Assembly: GCA_902799855.1 (NCBI GenBank)
Contig: CADCCA010000004.1
Span: forward strand, 1-44,314
Direction: 5' to 3'
DNA length: 44,314 nucleotides
DNA from: an uncultured Erysipelotrichaceae bacterium
GTDB lineage: Bacteria > Bacillota_I > Bacilli_A > RFN20 > CAG-826
Shown: positions 26,447 to 35,075 of the stretch, in pieces
Layout: each line of letters starts with the position of its first letter
Position numbering within the stretch: position 1 is the stretch's first letter
Made by a program: the position numbers and the translations under genes
The notes under the pieces: generated by a model
The model's database searches: none
The model's input: the letters and a program-made list of their open reading frames with translations, nothing else
Told to the model about the DNA's origin: nothing

Positions 26447-27970
26447 ATGCAAAAAAGAAAAACTATTGTCATTATCGGAGCGGGTGTCGCTGGTTTATCA
26501 GCGGGCATTTACGCTGAACAACACGGCTTACACGCGATTGTCTTAGAAAAGAATCCGAGCGTTGGTGGTATGTGCACAGGCTGGTATCGCAAAGGATATT
26601 ATCTTGATGGCTGTGTCCACTGGTTAACTGGCACTAAAGAAGGCACACTTCTCAATGAGATGTGGAAGAACTTGGATGCTTTTAAGAGCCAAGACGACAT
26701 TTTATATCTCCCAAGTTGGGGCACATATGAATATCAAGGTCAAAAGGTCACGATGTGGACCGATTTAGACCGTGCTGAAAGAGAATGGAAAGAACTATCA
26801 CCAGTTGATAGTAAGATGATCCATAAATTCTTTAAGATGGTCAGAGATTTCACAAAGGTGGAATTACCTTTAGATTTACCTTTATCCATGATACCACTCA
26901 ACCGTAAACTCAAACTCGGCTTAAAAGTCTTATCAGTTTGGAAGAGTTATTTAAAAACCATGCCAATGTCATGCGAACAATTCGCTAATAAATTTAAGTC
27001 ACCTGTCATTAGATTTGCCTTAACCAAATGCCAAATCGGTGATGGTAACTTATTCTCCATGATTTATAGTTACGCAACTATTGTCATGGGTGATGGTGGT
27101 ATTCCTCGTGGTGGTTCTAAACCAATGGTGGAACGCATGAAAGATAAATTCATCACATTAGGTGGTACTTTAAGATTGAACGCTAATGTGGAAAGCGTTG
27201 TTATCAAAAAAGACGCTGCCAGAGGCGTTAAATTAACAAATGGCCAAATTATCGAAGGTGACGCTGTTGTCTCTTGTTTAGACACTAATTACACCTTAAA
27301 GAAGATTTTAAGAGATCAATATCCATTACCATCTTTTGAAAAGCGTTTCAAAAATCCAAAGCTCAATGTTTCTCCAAGCTGTATGCTTTTAAGTTTCTCT
27401 GTTAAGAAAGATAACGGCTTACCAATCCCATATTCTTTTGAAACCGAACCATTTGAAGTGGCAGGTCTAATAATCGACCATATTACTGTCAGAAGTTATA
27501 GTTATGATGAATCATTCACTAGAAACGACCGCACAGTTATGACAGTCATGGTTGATCAAAGCACTAAAGAATATCCATTCTGGAGAGAATTATCTAAAAA
27601 TAGAACGGAATATAACAAATATAAAAACGATGTCGCTAATCTTGTGATTTCTCGTATCGAAGAACATTTCCCACACCTTAAAGGTGATATCGAATTATTA
27701 GACGTTGCTACTCCATATACATTCAATCGTTATGTTAATACAAGTAATGGTGTTTACATGTCATTCTTCTTCATGCCAAAAGGTGGCATGTATTCTCACC
27801 ATGGTCAATTAAAAGGCTTAAGAGACTTCTATTTATCTGGTCAATGGTTACAAGGCCCAGGTGGTCTTCCAATCGCTATGACACAAGGTAAATTTGCTAT
27901 TCAAAGAATATGCAAAAAAGAAAAGCTCTCCTTTGTCTTCTCTCCGAGTTTTAAAAAGAAAAAGGCATAG
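26447..27970 (+). CDS. FAD-dependent oxidoreductase (phytoene desaturase/CrtI-like)
   Basis: A 507-residue flavoprotein. The dinucleotide loop is VIIGAGVAGLSAGIYAEQHG (residues 7-26) with VLEKNPSVGGMCTGWYRKG, the two-part FAD motif of the CrtI/RetSat/carotenoid isomerase group. A conserved C-terminal segment (SGQWLQGPGGLPIAMTQGK) closes the FAD site. Carotenoid genes are not seen nearby, so the substrate is open; gut Bacillota have many such paralogues. No ribosome site precedes the ATG; the start is likely leaderless. Confidence 0.82.
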   Translation: MQKRKTIVIIGAGVAGLSAGIYAEQHGLHAIVLEKNPSVGGMCTGWYRKGYYLDGCVHWLTGTKEGTLLNEMWKNLDAFKSQDDILYLPSWGTYEYQGQKVTMWTDLDRAEREWKELSPVDSKMIHKFFKMVRDFTKVELPLDLPLSMIPLNRKLKLGLKVLSVWKSYLKTMPMSCEQFANKFKSPVIRFALTKCQIGDGNLFSMIYSYATIVMGDGGIPRGGSKPMVERMKDKFITLGGTLRLNANVESVVIKKDAARGVKLTNGQIIEGDAVVSCLDTNYTLKKILRDQYPLPSFEKRFKNPKLNVSPSCMLLSFSVKKDNGLPIPYSFETEPFEVAGLIIDHITVRSYSYDESFTRNDRTVMTVMVDQSTKEYPFWRELSKNRTEYNKYKNDVANLVISRIEEHFPHLKGDIELLDVATPYTFNRYVNTSNGVYMSFFFMPKGGMYSHHGQLKGLRDFYLSGQWLQGPGGLPIAMTQGKFAIQRICKKEKLSFVFSPSFKKKKA

Positions 27971-28005
27971 CCTTAACTATCCCAAATAAAAAAATAAATT
28001 GTTTG

Positions 28006-28034
28006 TTGCAACTTTTTATCTATTTGATTATTAT
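28006..28034 (+). promoter_or_regulatory. Promoter of tRNA-Thr/tRNA-Val
   Basis: TTGCAA (28006-28011), 17 bases, TATTAT (28029-28034), 18 bases before tRNA-Thr. TTGCAA recurs as the -35 of the ArsR and tRNA-Gly(GCC) promoters here. Confidence 0.6.
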
Positions 28035-28052
28035 ATTAGAGCGACTGCAGTT

Positions 28053-28129
28053 GCCGACTTAGCGCAATCTGGTAGAGCAACTGAATCGTAATCAGTAGGT
28101 TGCAGGTTCAATTCCTGTAGTCGGCACCA
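28053..28129 (+). tRNA. tRNA-Thr (CGT)
   Basis: Acceptor GCCGACT/AGTCGGC, encoded CCA, T-loop TTCAATT. The anticodon loop ATCGTAA gives CGT, reading ACG. Confidence 0.93.
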
Positions 28130-28134
28130 GGTAT

Positions 28135-28210
28135 GGGTATTTAGCTCAGCTGGGAGAGCATCTGTTTGACGTACAGAAGGTCGGCGGTTCGATCCCGTCA
28201 GTACCCACCA
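28135..28210 (+). tRNA. tRNA-Val (GAC)
   Basis: Acceptor GGGTATT/AGTACCC (one G-T), encoded CCA, T-loop TTCGATC. The anticodon loop TTGACGT gives GAC. Co-transcribed with tRNA-Thr, five bases apart. Confidence 0.94.
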
Positions 28211-28222
28211 AATCGATTAATA

Positions 28223-28246
28223 AGTAGGATTAATTCCTACTTTTTA
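28223..28246 (+). terminator. Terminator of tRNA-Thr/Val
   Basis: AGTAGGA (28223-28229) and TCCTACT (28235-28241) with a 5-base loop, then TTTTT. It lies immediately before the next gene's leader. Confidence 0.8.
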
Positions 28247-28268
28247 TCTAGATAAGAAGGTATTAACT

Positions 28269-29057
28269 ATGAAAAAACTATTAGCCTTAGGCTTTTTAAG
28301 CCTAATGAGTATCTCATTAACAAGTTGTGGTATGCATGTTGGTAACTACGCTGATGCGGATAAATATCTTGCTGGTAACCAAACATATGAAACAGAAATT
28401 ACCGCTATTGATATCGACTGGATCAGTGGTTCTGTCACTCTCATAGAAGATGAAACTATCACTGGAGTTAAAGTGGAAGAAGTTACTGACTTAGAAAATG
28501 AAAAAGAATGGGTTCATAGTTATGTTAATGACGGTAAATTAATGGTCAAATTCTTCGCCGCTAATACGTGGTGCTCTAAGGCATTTGGTTATAAAAAAGA
28601 ATTAACAGTGACCTATTGTCCTGGTCTTGAAAATATCAATATCGACCTTACCAGTGGCTCTTTAAAAGCGGAGTCCATCAACGCAAAAGCAGTGGATATC
28701 GATATGACATCAGGAAAAACGACAATTGATGAGGTTACTAGTGAAAGCTTCTCTGCTGATTTAACAAGTGGGGAAATGATAATTGGAAAGATTACCACCA
28801 AAAGTTTTGATTCTCACCTCACCAGTGGATCAATCGCGGTTGGATTTACTTCTGTAGAAAAAGGTAATTTCAAACTCACCAGTGGTAAAATCAATATGAC
28901 TCTTCCAGAAGATGGTGGCATAGTCAAAGTCAGCAAGACTTCTGGTAGTGTTAAAACCGAAAGAGAATGCTCTGTTGATAATGGCACTTATAAGTTCGGC
29001 ACTAGTAATGTTGAAATCAAAGTGTCTATGACATCAGGTAATTTATTAATTAAATAG
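28269..29057 (+). CDS. DUF4097-type beta-repeat lipoprotein
   Basis: A 262-residue exported lipoprotein with lipobox SLTSC. After residue 40 the sequence is a beta-solenoid of short repeats built on (L/M/K)TSG followed by an alternating strand: LTSGSLKAE, MTSGKTTID, LTSGEMIIG, LTSGSIAVG, LTSGKINMT, KTSGSVKTE, MTSGNLLIK. This is the DUF4097 putative-adhesin pattern, which stacks as a right-handed helix. Location is the outer membrane face; a binding role is inference. Ribosome site AGAAGG 9 bases upstream. Confidence 0.8.
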   Translation: MKKLLALGFLSLMSISLTSCGMHVGNYADADKYLAGNQTYETEITAIDIDWISGSVTLIEDETITGVKVEEVTDLENEKEWVHSYVNDGKLMVKFFAANTWCSKAFGYKKELTVTYCPGLENINIDLTSGSLKAESINAKAVDIDMTSGKTTIDEVTSESFSADLTSGEMIIGKITTKSFDSHLTSGSIAVGFTSVEKGNFKLTSGKINMTLPEDGGIVKVSKTSGSVKTERECSVDNGTYKFGTSNVEIKVSMTSGNLLIK

Positions 29058-29127
29058 CAGAATGACGGCTTGTCCGTCTTTTCTTTTTGTTGAAACAAAA
29101 ATCTTTTAAGATACAATAATTAGGCAT

Positions 29128-29201
29128 GCACGCGTAGTTTAGTGGTAGAACTTTAGCTTCCCAAGCTAATCGTGCGGGTTCGATTCCCGTCGCGTGCTCC
29201 A
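29128..29201 (+). tRNA. tRNA-Gly (CCC)
   Basis: Acceptor GCACGCG/CGCGTGC, encoded CCA, T-loop TTCGATT. The anticodon stem TTAGC/GCTAA with loop TTCCCAA gives CCC, reading GGG. No terminator follows: a membrane-protein start codon lies 13 bases after the CCA. Confidence 0.93.
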
Positions 29202-29213
29202 AAAAAGATTATT

Positions 29214-30077
29214 ATGACTTGGCAGTTATTCGGAGAAATCGTTCTAGATGCATTAAAAGACAGCGTGCTCGTATTCGCATTTGTCTTTTTGTTTCACGTT
29301 ATTCTTTCTTTTATTGAAACACCAGTTTCTAACTTCTTAGTTAAAAGAAAGAAAGCTGCGCCAGTATTTGGCTCATTATTCGGTTTAATTCCACAATGTG
29401 GAACCTCCGTTGTCGCTGCAGAATTATATATCAAAAGATATATTACCTTAGGCACAATTATCGCTGTTTTCTTAAGTTGCAGTGATGAAGCTTTAATTGT
29501 TTTAATTACTCACTGGAATGAAAGATCTTTAGCGATCTTCCCATTAATTGGCTTAAAACTAGCGACTGGTATCATTATCGGTATGCTCATTGATTCAATC
29601 ATGCGCCATCAAAAAGTTGATGAAGTTGATCAAATTGAAGAAGAAAAAGAATGCCATACCCATCATCATGAGAATACACCTGCTCACGCGCATTTAATTC
29701 ACCCATTAATTCATTCCATCAGAATCTTTATATATATCCTTATTATTAATATTGCATTAGGCACATTAATTGGCTTTATTACCGAAGAAAGATTCACTGA
29801 TTTCATGTTAACTAACCGTTATTTAACACCTTTATTCAGTGCCATTATCGGTCTTATCCCTAACTGTGCATCAAGTCTATTAATTACCGAATTATATGTC
29901 ACAGGTTCCATCTCCTTTGGAGCGCTTTTTGCGGGCTTATTAGTTAATTCTGGCTTAGGTATGATGGTCTTAATCAAAAACAAAAAGAACATCAAAAGTG
30001 CCTTATTTATCATCTTATTCTGCTTTATAATCGCCATAGCTTTAGGCTATTTAACTTGTTTAGTTAACGGCTTTTAA
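29214..30077 (+). CDS. ArsP_2-like heavy-metal/manganese permease
   Basis: Membrane protein of 287 residues with about eight to ten membrane segments arranged as an internal duplication. SLFGLIPQCGTSVVAAELYI is matched in the second half by AIIGLIPNCASSLLITELYV. A central His-rich loop (CHTHHHENTPAHAH) probably binds metal. The pattern fits the ArsP_2/putative manganese transporter family. The ATG at 29214 is chosen because the upstream in-frame extension to 29172 lies inside tRNA-Gly. No ribosome site exists; the transcript must come through the tRNA or start just after it. ArsR and a P1B pump lie downstream, making a metal-efflux cluster. Confidence 0.8.
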   Translation: MTWQLFGEIVLDALKDSVLVFAFVFLFHVILSFIETPVSNFLVKRKKAAPVFGSLFGLIPQCGTSVVAAELYIKRYITLGTIIAVFLSCSDEALIVLITHWNERSLAIFPLIGLKLATGIIIGMLIDSIMRHQKVDEVDQIEEEKECHTHHHENTPAHAHLIHPLIHSIRIFIYILIINIALGTLIGFITEERFTDFMLTNRYLTPLFSAIIGLIPNCASSLLITELYVTGSISFGALFAGLLVNSGLGMMVLIKNKKNIKSALFIILFCFIIAIALGYLTCLVNGF

Positions 30078-30097
30078 TTTTAATTAAAAACAGTCGA

Positions 30098-30151
30098 ATA
30101 TGAATGGCTGTTCATTTTTTACTTGCAAATATGAATGACCGTTCATATAAT
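30098..30151 (+). promoter_or_regulatory. ArsR promoter with tandem operators
   Basis: TTGCAA (30123-30128), 17 bases, TATAAT (30146-30151). Operator 2 (30129-30148, ATATGAA-N6-TTCATAT) fills the spacer. Operator 1 (30098-30117, ATGAA-N6-TTCAT core) lies 31 bases upstream, about three helical turns. Both resemble the TGAA/TTCA half-sites of SmtB/CadC/CzrA repressors. Confidence 0.8.
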
Positions 30152-30171
30152 AGTAGCGAGGATGAAAGATT

Positions 30172-30549
30172 ATGAAAAACATTCAAGATAAAACAATTAG
30201 CAAAATGGAAACGCTCCTCGTGACGGCTTCCGATAAAACTAGATTAAAAATCATGCTCGCTTTATTAGATGATTCTTTATGCCACTGTGGACACTGCGAA
30301 GAAGAACATGCTTGCTCAAGTTGTAAGAGTTTAGATTGCATGATTGAAAAGTGTGTCAATGATATCGCTGGTGAAATAGGGGCTTCTCAATCCTTGGTGT
30401 CCCATCAATTAAAAACACTGAAGGATGCCGATTTAGTGGGTACTAGAAAAGAAGGTACTAAAGTTTATTATTTCTTAAAAGATAAACACGTCCGTCTTTT
30501 GATTGGTGTCGCTTATGATCACGTGATGGAGGAAGAAGAACATGATTAA
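30172..30549 (+). CDS. ArsR/SmtB-family metal-sensing repressor
   Basis: A 125-residue winged-helix repressor. The recognition helix region is IGASQSLVSHQLKTLKDADLVGTRKEGTKVYYFL. A Cys/His-rich insertion, LCHCGHCEEEHACSSCKSLDCMIEKC, precedes it (about residues 40-65, written here in parts: three, two and two cysteines), a likely soft-metal (Cd/Pb/Zn) site. A second His/Glu cluster is at the C-terminus (HVMEEEEHD). GAGG precedes the start. It overlaps the P1B ATPase by 8 bases and has two operators in its promoter, so it should control itself and the pump. Confidence 0.9.
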   Translation: MKNIQDKTISKMETLLVTASDKTRLKIMLALLDDSLCHCGHCEEEHACSSCKSLDCMIEKCVNDIAGEIGASQSLVSHQLKTLKDADLVGTRKEGTKVYYFLKDKHVRLLIGVAYDHVMEEEEHD

Positions 30550-32932
30550 GAAAACATATCACATCTCAGGATTTGATTGTCCTAACTGTGCTCATAAATC
30601 TGAACAACATCTTTCTAAACAAGATGGTATTGATTATTGCCATATTGATTTCTCTACCAACAAGATGTTCATCACCTTTAAAGAAAAAGAATTAAGTGTT
30701 AAAGAAATATCTGATGTCATCGCGCAAGTAGAAAGCGATCCATTAGACATTCAAGATCTTGATAAAAAACAAATTAAGAAAACATACCATATTTCTGGTT
30801 TTGATTGCCCAAACTGCGCACATAAATCAGAAGCCCATCTTGCTAAGCAAGAAGGAGTGGAAAGTTGCCACATTGACTTCTCCACTAATAAGTTATTTAT
30901 GACTTATACCAATAAACCGTTCACCGTGGAACAAATATCTAAGATTATTGCCCAAGTAGAAAGCGACCCATTAGATATCCATGAATTAGAAAGCAAAAAG
31001 GAACATAAAGAGAAACTCTTTACTCCAAGTATGTGGTTCTTATTAGCGAGAGTCATATTTGGTGTTCTTGCAATTATTTTATGTTTAACTGTCTTCCCGC
31101 AATTTGATGATAGTGGTTGGATTAGATTCGCTATTTATAGCGTGGCTACTGTTTTATTAACATATGATGTTTTCTGGAGAGTCATTCTTCATATTAAAAA
31201 TCTCCGTAACATTATCGACCATAATTTATTAATTAGTATTGCTGTGATCGGTGCGACAGTCTTATCCATTCTTCATTTAGTAGAAGGCGATATCCATCAT
31301 GGTGTGCACTTCGCTATGGAAGCCACTATGGTAGTAGGTTTATTCCAAGTTGGACAAATCGTTGAAAAAGTCGCTACTAACCGCAGCAAAGCTGCAGTTA
31401 TGTCCGCTGTTCAATTAAGAGTGGAATACGCTAATTTAGAAAGAAATGGTGAAATTGTTAAAGTCGATCCAGAAGAATTAAATATCGGTGATATCGTCGC
31501 TATCGGGGCTGGTGAAATGATCCCAGTTGATGGTGAAGTTATCGATGGTTCGGCCTATGTTGATAAATCGTCTTTAACTGGTGAATTCGTCCCAGTATTA
31601 ACTGATGTTAATAACTCTGAAGTTTTAGCGGGTTGCTTAGTTAAGTCTGGCTTAATCAAAGTTAAAGTATCTAAAAAGTATGAAGATAGTGCAGTCGCTA
31701 AAATCATTGAACTCATCTCCAATAGTGGTGAAAAGAAGAGCAAAGCGGATGAATTCATCGCTAAATTTGCTAGATGGTATACTCCTGCTATTGTCTTATT
31801 ATCAGTTTTAGTTTTACTAATTGGTGGTCTCATCACCCATGATTGGAGAGAATACTTCGTCAGTGGTCTTAAGATCTTAGTGACAGGCTGTCCATGCGCC
31901 ATTGTTATTTCTGTCCCACTTGCCTATTTTGCTGCGATTGGTTTAGCGAGTAAAAACGGCATTGTCATCAAAGGCACTAACTACATGGATGAAATCAATA
32001 ACTTAAGAAAAGTGGTGACCGATAAAACCGGTACATTAACCGAAGGTGTCTTTGTCATTCAAAAAGTCGTGCCAGCAGAAGGTGTTAACGAACAAGAATT
32101 ATTAGATTCTTTATACGCTGCTGAAAGTTTATCCACTCACCCAATTGCGAAAGCAATTTGTCATGATGTTGATGTTAAATCATTAGCGGTCCAACAAACT
32201 AATTATCAAGAAATCGCTGGCTTTGGAGTAGAGACAACTTATCAAGGAGAAAAAATCTACGCTGGTAATATTGCCTTTATGCAAAAGACTGGTATTAACG
32301 CTAATAAAGCGGATGAACAAGGTACGGTTGTGTACTGCCAAAAAGAGGGAAAATATCTCGGTTATATCGTGCTCAATGATGAGGTTAAAAAAGAAGCCTA
32401 TGATATGGTCCGTTTACTCCACAAAGAAAAAATGGAAGTTATCTTATTAACTGGTGATAAAAATGAAAACGCTTTAGCCTTACAAAAAGAACTCGGTATC
32501 GATCGCGTTTATAGTGAACTTACCCCAGAACAAAAGACCGAAATCTTAGAGCAAGAAATGCGTGGAGAGAGTCATAATGTCGCCTTCGTTGGGGATGGCA
32601 TCAATGACGCTCCAAGTATTATGAGAAGTGATGTCGGATTTGCCATGGGTGCCATTGGTAGTGATATTGCTGTTCAAAACGCTGATGTCGTCATCATGAA
32701 TGATAATCCTGCTAAGGTTTATCACTCAGTCAAGATTGCTAGAACTGCCCGTCATACTGCGATCTTCAATATCGTCTTTGCGTTAGCAGTCAAAGCCATT
32801 GTTGCGATCCTAGTTATCATCTTTAAAGATAAGATTGATATGGCCATTCCAGTTATTGCTGATACTGGTTTAACCGTGCTACTCGTGCTTAATTCCTTAT
32901 TAATTCTTTATAGAAAGTTAAGCGATAAATAA
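30542..32932 (+). CDS. P1B-type heavy-metal exporting ATPase (ZntA/CadA type)
   Basis: A 796-residue membrane pump. Two nearly identical N-terminal metal-binding (HMA-like) domains sit at residues 3-78 and 79-154, each opening KKTYHISGFDCPNCAHKSE. The membrane metal site is TGCPCAIVIS (Cys450-Pro-Cys452), phosphorylation DKTGTLT (Asp494), then STHPIAKAI (the P1B HP motif) and GDGINDAPSIMRSDVGFAMG. CPC with these features fits the Zn/Cd/Pb group, not Cu pumps. Co-transcribed with ArsR. The ATPase end overlaps the terminator of the convergent deoD gene. Confidence 0.93.
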   Translation: MIKKTYHISGFDCPNCAHKSEQHLSKQDGIDYCHIDFSTNKMFITFKEKELSVKEISDVIAQVESDPLDIQDLDKKQIKKTYHISGFDCPNCAHKSEAHLAKQEGVESCHIDFSTNKLFMTYTNKPFTVEQISKIIAQVESDPLDIHELESKKEHKEKLFTPSMWFLLARVIFGVLAIILCLTVFPQFDDSGWIRFAIYSVATVLLTYDVFWRVILHIKNLRNIIDHNLLISIAVIGATVLSILHLVEGDIHHGVHFAMEATMVVGLFQVGQIVEKVATNRSKAAVMSAVQLRVEYANLERNGEIVKVDPEELNIGDIVAIGAGEMIPVDGEVIDGSAYVDKSSLTGEFVPVLTDVNNSEVLAGCLVKSGLIKVKVSKKYEDSAVAKIIELISNSGEKKSKADEFIAKFARWYTPAIVLLSVLVLLIGGLITHDWREYFVSGLKILVTGCPCAIVISVPLAYFAAIGLASKNGIVIKGTNYMDEINNLRKVVTDKTGTLTEGVFVIQKVVPAEGVNEQELLDSLYAAESLSTHPIAKAICHDVDVKSLAVQQTNYQEIAGFGVETTYQGEKIYAGNIAFMQKTGINANKADEQGTVVYCQKEGKYLGYIVLNDEVKKEAYDMVRLLHKEKMEVILLTGDKNENALALQKELGIDRVYSELTPEQKTEILEQEMRGESHNVAFVGDGINDAPSIMRSDVGFAMGAIGSDIAVQNADVVIMNDNPAKVYHSVKIARTARHTAIFNIVFALAVKAIVAILVIIFKDKIDMAIPVIADTGLTVLLVLNSLLILYRKLSDK

Positions 32933-32968
32933 AAAAGCACGCACCCTTTCTAGCATAAGAGTGCGCGC
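32931..32968 (-). terminator. Terminator of deoD
   Basis: On the minus strand GCGCGCAC (32968-32961) pairs with GTGCGTGC (32944-32937), one G-T, followed by a six-T run. No matching T-run follows on the plus strand, so it serves mainly deoD. Confidence 0.8.
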
Positions 32969-32980
32969 CAATTGGAATTC

Positions 32981-33700
32981 TTATTTAGCGAATTGCTCGG
33001 CAGTTTCAATACCGATTTCAATCATTCTTAATAAGCCCGATTGTCTTTGTTCAGGTGTGAGCTCATCTTTGATTAAGAAAGAGTCACTAACTGTTAATAG
33101 ACATAAGGCTTTTTTCTTGAGTTTAGCAGCGTTGCAATATAAGGAGAACGCTTCCATTTCAACCGCTAAAACGCCCATGTCTGCCCATTTCTTCCAGCCT
33201 TCTTTATCAGCGTTATAGAAGATATCGCTTGAAAGAACATTACCGACGTGAACTGGGATGTTTCTCTTTCTAGCAGCGTTAACGGCCGCCATTGTTAAAT
33301 CAAAGTCTGCACCCGCTGAGAAATGTCCGTTTAATTCATATTGGTGAATCCAGTTACTATCAGTAGAAGCCACATTACCAACAATGATATCAAATAGGTT
33401 AATATTTTCTTGGTAAGCGCCGCATGTACCAACGCGGATGATCGCATCCACGCCGTAGCGGGAATATAACTCGTATGAGTAGATACCAATGGATGGCATA
33501 CCCATACCAGAAGCCATAACGCTAATCTTTTTACCGTTTTTGGTGTAACCGGTATAACCGTATATGTTTCTAACACTAGTCACTAACTTGACATCGTGAA
33601 GATAAGTATCTGCAATTAATTTTGCCCTTAATGGATCTCCAGGCATTAAAACAACGTTAGCAAAATCGCCAGGATTGGCACTGTTATGAGGTGTTGGCAT
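32981..33700 (-). CDS. deoD: Purine-nucleoside phosphorylase DeoD
   Basis: Phosphorolysis of purine (deoxy)ribonucleosides in salvage; 239 residues, the standard length of the hexameric DeoD class. Motifs are LMPGDPLRAKLIADTYL (phosphate site), SVMASGMGMPSIGIYSYEL, the VEMEAFSLY ribose/base segment and LTVSDSFL, where Asp is the catalytic acid. Ribosome site GGAGAAAA. Single gene with its own promoter and terminator. Confidence 0.95.
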   Translation of the reverse strand: MPTPHNSANPGDFANVVLMPGDPLRAKLIADTYLHDVKLVTSVRNIYGYTGYTKNGKKISVMASGMGMPSIGIYSYELYSRYGVDAIIRVGTCGAYQENINLFDIIVGNVASTDSNWIHQYELNGHFSAGADFDLTMAAVNAARKRNIPVHVGNVLSSDIFYNADKEGWKKWADMGVLAVEMEAFSLYCNAAKLKKKALCLLTVSDSFLIKDELTPEQRQSGLLRMIEIGIETAEQFAK

Positions 33701-33726
33701 AATTATTTTTCTCCGTTTCCTTTGTT

Positions 33727-33755
33727 ATTTTACATAACTACAACTTGTTTCTCAA
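33727..33755 (-). promoter_or_regulatory. deoD promoter
   Basis: On the minus strand TTGAGA (33755-33750), 17 bases, TAAAAT (33732-33727), about 27 bases before the start codon. Confidence 0.5.
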
Positions 33756-33767
33756 TAGAGAATGTCT

Positions 33768-33796
33768 TTGACCTTTACTAAGTAAACTATTAGACT
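33768..33796 (+). promoter_or_regulatory. Promoter of the small winged-helix-like gene
   Basis: TTGACC (33768-33773), 17 bases, TAGACT (33791-33796), leaving only a few leader bases (AGAGGT) before the ATG at 33806. Confidence 0.5.
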
Positions 33797-33805
33797 AATA
33801 GAGGT

Positions 33806-34186
33806 ATGAAACAGTTTGCCTTAAATCAAACATATGCAAAAGTTCTCTTAACGATTTCAGAACTCAACAAGAAATCCTATTATCCACTTAACGAAGGAAT
33901 CTATAAAATACTCACTGGTATCATCGATGATGAAACTAGTCCTTTTATCAACATTCCTTCTTTTGGCACTCTTACATCATTTTCTAGCAAAAGGATTTGC
34001 CATTTAACCCTCATGCTTTTTAGGCATGGTCTTGTTGGTAAAATCTTTGATGCAAAAACACAAAAACTCTATTTGAGAACAACCGAACTAGGGGAAGAAG
34101 AGCTCGATGCTTTTTATAAAAAACATCACTGTTCATTTTCTAGAAAAAAACCAAAATTAGCCAAAACTATCGTAAAAATTAAGTAG
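33806..34186 (+). CDS. Small basic protein, possibly winged-helix
   Basis: A 126-residue soluble protein that I do not recognise with certainty. The middle (FSSKRICHLTLMLFRHGLVGKIFD followed by KLYLRTTELGEEEL; given in parts) has the helix-helix-strand-strand rhythm of a winged helix, a fold shared by RecQ RQC-like proteins. The tail is Lys-rich (SRKKPKLAKTIVKIK), suggesting nucleic-acid contact. AGAGGT precedes the start. It lies between deoD (divergent) and cdaA (same strand, 80 bases on). Confidence 0.6.
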   Translation: MKQFALNQTYAKVLLTISELNKKSYYPLNEGIYKILTGIIDDETSPFINIPSFGTLTSFSSKRICHLTLMLFRHGLVGKIFDAKTQKLYLRTTELGEEELDAFYKKHHCSFSRKKPKLAKTIVKIK

Positions 34187-34268
34187 TTTTGGTGTCTATT
34201 GTTGAAAATATATTTCTAAATATATATCATTAAAATACGCCGACTTGGCATAAAAGGAACAAAAAATT

Positions 34269-35075
34269 ATGACATTTGCATGGGAACCAGCACCAGAAAG
34301 ATTACCTTACTTTATCGTTTCGCTAGTAGCGATTTTAATCGTTTATGGAGGATTACTTTTCGTCTTACTTAAAGTAGCAAAACGTCGTGCATCTTTCATC
34401 TATCTTGGCGCTTCCTTTACATTGTTCCTTGTCGCTTTCCTTTTCAATCTATCCATCGTTTGCATTTTAGTAGCCTTTATTTCCGCTGCTGGATTAGCGG
34501 CTGCCTTCTTTGCTAACTTAGGTGATGTTCGTAAATTCATTGCTAATCCATTCTCAAGAACAACCGCTAAAGTGGCTAACTTCGGTATTGAAAAAATCTA
34601 CGATTCTCAACAATTATATAAGAACATTGAAACCGCTGTTATTTCTTTATCCAATGCTCGCATTGGTGCCATCATGACATTTGAAAAGAATACCAGCTTA
34701 AAAGACATCATTAAAAATGGTGTTCCAGTTCACGCTCCTGTCACTAGTGAAATCCTTCTCACCATCTTCTATCCAGGTACACGTTTACACGATGGTGCAG
34801 TAGTGATTCATGGTAACGAAATTGTTGCTGCTAGTGTCTTCTTCACCCCAACAACCAAACCATTCGCTGGTAAATATGGTTCCCGTCATAGAGCGGCCAT
34901 CGGTATTTCTGAAATCTCTGATGCTATTACCGTTGTTGTTTCCGAAGAAACAGGTCGTATCTCATTCGCGGTTAATGGCGATTTAGAAGCTGTCAATCAA
35001 ACAAACTTCTTAAGAGTGTTTGAAAACTACATGGGTGATAGTTCCTCATTAAGTGACGAAAACGAAGAAAAATAA
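34269..35075 (+). CDS. cdaA: Diadenylate cyclase CdaA
   Basis: Makes c-di-AMP from two ATP at the membrane; 268 residues. Three N-terminal membrane helices (about residues 13-95) lead to a DAC domain with the catalytic motifs LHDGAVV (Asp175) and GSRHRAAIGISE (RHR at 206-208). It is the only class of c-di-AMP synthase in most Mollicutes-like genomes, where the nucleotide controls potassium and osmolyte balance. The usual partners cdaR and glmM are absent; instead a Nudix gene follows with a 1-base overlap. Confidence 0.93.
   Translation: MTFAWEPAPERLPYFIVSLVAILIVYGGLLFVLLKVAKRRASFIYLGASFTLFLVAFLFNLSIVCILVAFISAAGLAAAFFANLGDVRKFIANPFSRTTAKVANFGIEKIYDSQQLYKNIETAVISLSNARIGAIMTFEKNTSLKDIIKNGVPVHAPVTSEILLTIFYPGTRLHDGAVVIHGNEIVAASVFFTPTTKPFAGKYGSRHRAAIGISEISDAITVVVSEETGRISFAVNGDLEAVNQTNFLRVFENYMGDSSSLSDENEEK

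Noticed and set aside
29172..29213. N-terminal extension of the metal permease
   Set aside because: It lies within tRNA-Gly and encodes RVRFPSRAP, the familiar false translation of a tRNA T-arm.
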